Translations under genes and position numbers: made by a program
Shown: positions 19,366 through 22,976 of the stretch, in pieces
How positions within the stretch are numbered: the stretch's first letter is position 1
Layout of the letters: each line of letters starts with the position of its first letter
The notes under the pieces: model-generated
What the model was told of the DNA's origin: nothing
Database searches by the model: none
Seen by the model: only the letters and a program-made list of their open reading frames with translations
Assembly: GCA_903772945.1 (NCBI GenBank)
Contig: CAICTM010001766.1
Location: 1-22,976 of the forward strand
Reading direction: 5' to 3'
DNA length: 22,976 nt
DNA from: Seminavis robusta
Taxonomy: Eukaryota > Bacillariophyta > Bacillariophyceae > Naviculales > Naviculaceae

Positions 19366-19799
19366 TTATTTCGGTTGCTGCTGTTGCTGCTGCATGGCTT
19401 GGTGCTCTTGGAACCTGAGGCCAACCCTCTGGGCCATCTTGATGTAGCGAGACGCGCAGTTCTCCATGCACGAAGTCTCGTACTTCTCCAGTGTCTTGGA
19501 GCGAAAGGAATACGAACACGCTTCGAAGCATCGCTCCACAAGATTGTTGTACATTCTGTCAGTTCAGTTCAGTTCAGTTCAGTTCAGTTCAGTTCAGTTC
19601 AGTTCAGTTCAGTTCAGTTCAGTTCAGTTCAGATCAGATCAAGAAAAAGAAATGGTGAGTTGACGCACATGACAGTATGGTGGCAGGATCTGGATGTAGA
19701 CTACTGTACGTACGTGAGACTGTCTGTCATCTGCGCCTGCTCCAGCTTTTGCATGAACTGCTGTTGCTGATGCGGCGGTAGATTCTGTACATTCTCCAT
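19366..19799 (-). CDS. TIM9: Mitochondrial small Tim chaperone, Tim9
   Basis: Two exons, 19799-19714 and 19555-19366, join in phase (AC|A, Thr29) to a 91-residue protein, the normal size for small Tims. Tim9 forms hexamers with Tim10 in the intermembrane space. The hexamers escort hydrophobic carriers and other membrane proteins from the TOM complex to TIM22 or SAM. The twin CX3C motif is intact: Cys38/Cys42 and Cys58/Cys62, 15 residues apart, which form the two disulfides after Mia40-dependent import. M-Y-N-N-L-V-E-R-C before it and K-M-A-Q-R-V-G-L-R-F-Q-E after it point to Tim9 rather than Tim8, 10 or 13. It lacks a cleavable presequence, as expected. Q-rich runs at both ends (12 of the first 23 and last 12 residues are Gln or close) are unusual. 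The start ATG at 19799 is preceded by a possible 5' leader splice acceptor (TTTTGCAG). Confidence 0.92.
19556..19713 (-). other. 158-base intron of TIM9 ending in a microsatellite
   Basis: The donor is AC|GTACGT (GT at 19713-19712) and the acceptor CTGACAG|A (AG at 19557-19556). Splicing joins Q-M-T-D-S-L-T to M-Y-N-N-L-V-E-R-C, as small Tim proteins require. The 3' half of the intron is the GAACT repeat, so there is no ordinary pyrimidine tract before the acceptor. Confidence 0.9.
19561..19630. repeat. (AGTTC)14 pentanucleotide microsatellite
   Basis: Fourteen perfect AGTTC units on the plus strand, (GAACT)14 in the sense of the TIM9 transcript. Two degenerate AGATC units follow at 19631-19640. 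It is entirely within the TIM9 intron and ends about four bases from the 3' splice site. Confidence 0.99.
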
Positions 19800-20857
19800 T
19801 GCTGCAAAACGGTATCTAAGGAAAGAATAGGATGAAGCTTTCGTAAGTTGATTTGTCTATCGTTTGCGCTGCAGATGTATGTGTGGAAGTGCCACAGCCG
19901 TTCATTGCTTTTGTTCTGTTGCTGCTTTGGCAGCAATCTACAAGCCAGCAGAGTCAGAAGCTCCTGCTGCGTCTTGGTTTGGACCGGGGCATGCATGTGA
20001 CAATGTTGGCTAGTAGCTACTAGTCGAGTCAGAGTTGAACCAGGAGTGTGGCCTGGAATAGCCAGTGGTAGGCACCATAGTTGCTCTGGGAGTGGGACAG
20101 ATGTATGTTTTCTTGGAATTCGACCACGAGTGGGGACAGCAGTTTGTGCTGGAATTTGACTTGGGATAGATGTGGCGGCGGGTCATATAAGCAATATAGT
20201 GTTGGTCTTCATCTCGAAGTGGGTGCAAGGGAATATTCTTCTTGTCAACGCCAACAGCTTTCAAACATTTAGCTTCAAATGTCACTAACAGACCAGCAAA
20301 AAACTCCATCCTGGAGTTGTTCAAGGAGCTTATTGGGAGATGATCTGGGAGGAGTGGTGGTGGAGCCTGGTAGGCCCAGGGAGTTGGTCAGGGAGTTGGT
20401 CCTGGAGTGGGGCATGTTGTGTTTCCAGGGTGGGGGCTGGGGTTGTTCCTGGGTTGGGGAAGGCGTTGGTCTGGTGGTGGGTCTTGGAGTTCATCAAAGG
20501 TTTGGTCCAAGAGAGGTGCCGTCTTGAGTAAATCCGGGGGTAGGCCCTGCCCTGCCCTGTACATGTATGTACCAGGTACCACTTAGTTGGTCCAAGGTTG
20601 GGTCCAGGGTTGCTACGACCGATTGAGTCCGGATGTTGGATTTGCTCGTAAATTTTGCTTTGACTTTCCTTGCTCTGTACTCTGTACCGGTACCGTGCTC
20701 AGCAGTAATCGTTCACTGTACTACTGATGCTGATAACGGTACCCGTACAATCGTACATGTGCGTACTACCGAAGGTCCGTAGTCATAGTATTTTGCTCAG
20801 TACTGTTCAGGATTCTACTGTACGGAGACAGCACGATTGCTCTAGCTAGACGGACTG
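19800..20857. other. Spacer upstream of TIM9 with G-rich low-complexity DNA
   Basis: About 1.06 kb. The TIM9 promoter should lie near its left end. Between 20340 and 20620 the plus strand is G-rich, with many GGG or GGGG runs and repeated GGTCC/GGGAGTTGGTC pieces. Read on the minus strand these give Pro/Thr/Gln-rich frames that keep breaking, so coding is not supported. An imperfectly repeated P-H-S-W-x-N-S pattern is seen in a minus frame at 20010-20324, but I recognise no gene. TACCGGTA occurs at 20685-20692. Confidence 0.45.
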
Positions 20858-21397
20858 TCACGTCGTCGCGTCATCACAGGCCATCTTTTTCTGTCTCTTC
20901 TCCTTGGACGAAGCCCTTCTTTTTAATCGTTCATTTTCGTTGAAAAGACTGCTCTCAGTTAAATCATACAAGGGTAATGTGGAGTAGTAATCTTGCATTT
21001 TCCTGATCGATCTATTTACAGAGATGAATCTTTCCAAACAAGAGACAACAGCAGATTTAACGAGGTGATCAAATGCTGCACAGTGCACAGTGCATAGCCA
21101 CAACAACATCATTTTCAGATCCTGCTTTCTCACACAGTATCTTTTTGAGCGGCCCGTAGCTACCTCAACCTTGCTTTGCAACTTCTTTGCTTCATTCCAT
21201 AAATACCTGCCCTGCTCAGAGCCATATCTTTCAGATTCTGATTCAGTTTTGTTGTACCATCCCTGGAGGTGCCCGAGAAGGAAAAAATTTCGTTCAGTAG
21301 TAAGACCATGATGACGCCCAGTAGTAGTCACCAAACCATGAAACAGACGGATGCCAATAGCAGCTGCAGTTTGGATTCTTCCATTTCTTCGTGGATG
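20858..21397 (-). other. 180-codon open frame, possible 3' exon of the STAND ATPase gene
   Basis: The minus strand is open from 21397 (after a TGA at 21400-21398) to the stop at 20858, with a first ATG at 21334. The protein is charged and helical-looking (K-K-L-Q-S-K-V-E-V, L-K-R-R-A-S-S-K-E-K-R-Q-K-K near the end), and I recognise no domain. It lies just downstream of the ATPase frame. A donor at 21459 (AG|GTGG) and acceptors at 21387 or 21378 would join the two in phase with an intron of 73 or 82 bases. That candidate intron contains a perfect TACTAAC branch-point sequence. The alternatives are a separate small gene or a chance frame. The donor is weak. Confidence 0.35.
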
Positions 21398-21437
21398 TCA
21401 AGACGTCGTCATTCGCTAAGTGTTAGTACTCGAAGCT

Positions 21438-22976
21438 TCATAGAGAGAGATGTTTCCACCTGTACGATGTGGAACCAAATTCCTCAAGAAAGCCTTCGTC
21501 GACGCATGTGTCTAGTTCACCCCAATCCAATTCATTGCCTTCGCAGCTTTCGTCGTCTCCTCCGCCAAGGAGCTTTGACCGGTCAACCTTGGACAAGACC
21601 ATCTGAAGTGTATTTTCGTCAAACGTAGAACCAAGACATGCCGCAATCTGTAGGATTTGCAAGGTGCCATCTTCTAGACTTTCAAGTTTGTCCTTGGTCA
21701 GTCCGACAATGTTGTCTGTGATTTTGATCTTGGCTTCAATTTCCGGGAGGTTCCAGATCCATTTCATGAGCCCAAAGTTGTAGTCTAACAATCCTTGGGA
21801 CTGAAGCCCGGTCATGAGCTGGACCACCCAAAACGGATTACCCTGTGTGTTTCGGTGCACCACTTCTACCAGTGGAGCCACAGTTTGTGGTTCATCAAGG
21901 ACAAACAAGTCACAAACCATCTGATTCACGTGTTTCACGGAAAGATTGTCGAGAGCAATGCGGGTCATTGGGATCCCCTGGTGCGGATTGGTTTGGTCCG
22001 CCACAGCGGTTTTGGGAAGCTCTTTTGGGCTTTCATTGTCAGCTTTGTTTCCCAATGCACCCAATAGTTTGGATAGAGGATGTTGTGGGTTGGAGCTCAC
22101 TTCATTGCTGCGATAGACACCCACAACCAACAGTGGAATGTTCTCTTTGCCAATGGCAGATTGAGTCAGAAATGCCTGGAGTAAGCTGATGCTTGCTTGA
22201 TCTGCCCATTGCATGTCATCAATTACCATGACGATAGGACCCCTTTCGGCCACTACACTGATGAATGAGCCAAAGGCAAACTGTAACCGTTTGAGCTGAT
22301 CTGCCATTTTCCCATCTTGTATGGGTTCGTGTTCTGATTCATCCATGGTGGCCGTGTCTGTGGTATCTTCCAATGGTTCTTTGCCAAGTGTCTCCCAATC
22401 GAAGTCTTTCCCCAGAGACCTGCTGCTGCTGTAGTGCGATCCAAGATCCCGATCACTACTACTAATGTCGTCGTCATCGTCATCACCGATGCTATTGACA
22501 ATGAGTTCAATGTTGGGAATAATGGTTTTGAGGACATGAACGTCATTGGCCAATTTTTCCCGTAGACGAGATTTCATGGCTTTCTTGGCTTGACGTTGTC
22601 GTTGATGTTCGCCCACAATCAGCCACTGATGAATCAGGGTACAGAGTTGCTGACAAGCCATGGTGATTGCAGCATAGGGTGTCTGAAGGTCCTCTTGGTG
22701 TTTCTGTTCAAACTTGCCGCTGACAAAGAGTCCACCAGCCTTGTCCACACGATGTTCCAGAGCTTCCCGGACCAACCGAGACTTGCCAAGTCCCGAGTAT
22801 CCCTCGACCAAACACAACTCTCGCACCCCTTTGGAATGTGTCCGGTCAAACAACTCTTGCAAGGCGGCCACTGGTTCCTCTCGACCATGCATACCCAACG
22901 ACCAGGTCCTTAGCTTATTCAAACTCATCTGAGAAAGATTCTCGCAACTTTGACGAGTCTTTGAAGACCGCGGCTT
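21438..22976 (-). CDS. STAND/AAA-type ATPase domain protein, 5' end beyond the window
   Basis: The frame is open to the right edge without a stop, so the true start lies outside. The ATG at 22928 is only the first Met in view (496 residues from there). Residues 10-130 start with L-G-M-H-G-R-E, the usual entry to AAA_16-type ATPase modules. Walker A is G-Y-S-G-L-G-K-S (43-50), and Walker B is I-V-M-V-I-D-D-M-Q-W-A-D (232-243), typical of the signal-transduction ATPases allied to MalT and adenylyl-cyclase-linked regulators. An acidic D-run and Ser linker (149-170) separates the two motifs. The last third (A-C-L-G-S-T-F, C-V-D-E-G-F-L-E-E, Y-R-W) matches the helical part after the NTPase in large diatom sensor kinases. 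In those, a kinase domain usually precedes the module and PAS/histidine-kinase or cyclase domains follow. This frame ends soon after Y-R-W, earlier than expected: an unrecognised intron or a truncation. Confidence 0.85.
   Translation of the reverse strand, partial: KPRSSKTRQSCENLSQMSLNKLRTWSLGMHGREEPVAALQELFDRTHSKGVRELCLVEGYSGLGKSRLVREALEHRVDKAGGLFVSGKFEQKHQEDLQTPYAAITMACQQLCTLIHQWLIVGEHQRQRQAKKAMKSRLREKLANDVHVLKTIIPNIELIVNSIGDDDDDDISSSDRDLGSHYSSSRSLGKDFDWETLGKEPLEDTTDTATMDESEHEPIQDGKMADQLKRLQFAFGSFISVVAERGPIVMVIDDMQWADQASISLLQAFLTQSAIGKENIPLLVVGVYRSNEVSSNPQHPLSKLLGALGNKADNESPKELPKTAVADQTNPHQGIPMTRIALDNLSVKHVNQMVCDLFVLDEPQTVAPLVEVVHRNTQGNPFWVVQLMTGLQSQGLLDYNFGLMKWIWNLPEIEAKIKITDNIVGLTKDKLESLEDGTLQILQIAACLGSTFDENTLQMVLSKVDRSKLLGGGDDESCEGNELDWGELDTCVDEGFLEEFGSTSYRWKHLSL

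Noticed and set aside
19375..19770. 131-codon plus-strand frame through the AGTTC repeat
   Set aside because: It exists only because the pentanucleotide repeat lacks stops in that frame. It is antisense to TIM9.

Overview
The window looks like nuclear DNA of a diatom, probably a raphid marine species. This is inferred from the kinds of gene present, not from a database search. The supporting signs are: two genes with short GT-AG introns, a very large secreted protein built from fasciclin (FAS1) domains with Pro/Thr-rich linkers, ankyrin repeats of the 27-residue 'NGCPW..TC..AA..GHLE' type common in stramenopiles, a STAND-type ATPase of the kind diatoms carry in large sensor-kinase proteins, wide gene-poor spacers, and many short palindromes (TACCGGTA, GCTAGCTAG).

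Left third (1-3.5 kb). A decayed tail of a non-LTR reverse transcriptase lies on the minus strand at the edge. It is followed by an ankyrin-repeat gene on the plus strand, broken by two in-frame TGA codons, and by a minus-strand gene for a small, disordered, Ser-rich protein that starts MGQCQS, a lipidation-type N-terminus.

Middle (3.5-11.6 kb). Four small plus-strand genes (about 116-129 codons) are spread over 8 kb with nothing convincing between them. They look unrelated at the DNA level. Their proteins share three motifs in the same order: an N-terminal [IV]P-x-[FVY]-[IV]-[IY]-[IV]-[PD] strand, a central [LV]-[RE]-R-W box followed by Ser/Thr, and a C-terminal P-R-R-[QK]-[KL]-[ST] box. I read them as an ancient tandem family that I cannot assign to any known family. 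This is the most novel-looking part of the window.

Right half (11.7-23 kb), all on the minus strand. A two-exon gene encodes a 1794-residue secreted protein with ten FAS1 domains, a unique eight-cysteine module between domains 8 and 9, and a Cys-containing tail. It was probably made for the extracellular matrix or adhesive. Next is a two-exon TIM9 gene, the small Tim chaperone of the mitochondrial intermembrane space, whose intron ends in a (GAACT)14 microsatellite against the 3' splice site. At the right edge is the 5'-truncated (by the window) STAND/AAA ATPase gene. Its reading frame stops where family members normally continue, so either a further intron joins it to a downstream 180-codon open frame or the gene is broken.

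The genes do not form a pathway. The layout is an ordinary eukaryotic one of separately transcribed genes. The four-member small-protein family and the FAS1 gene are convergent, with about 380 bases between their stop codons.
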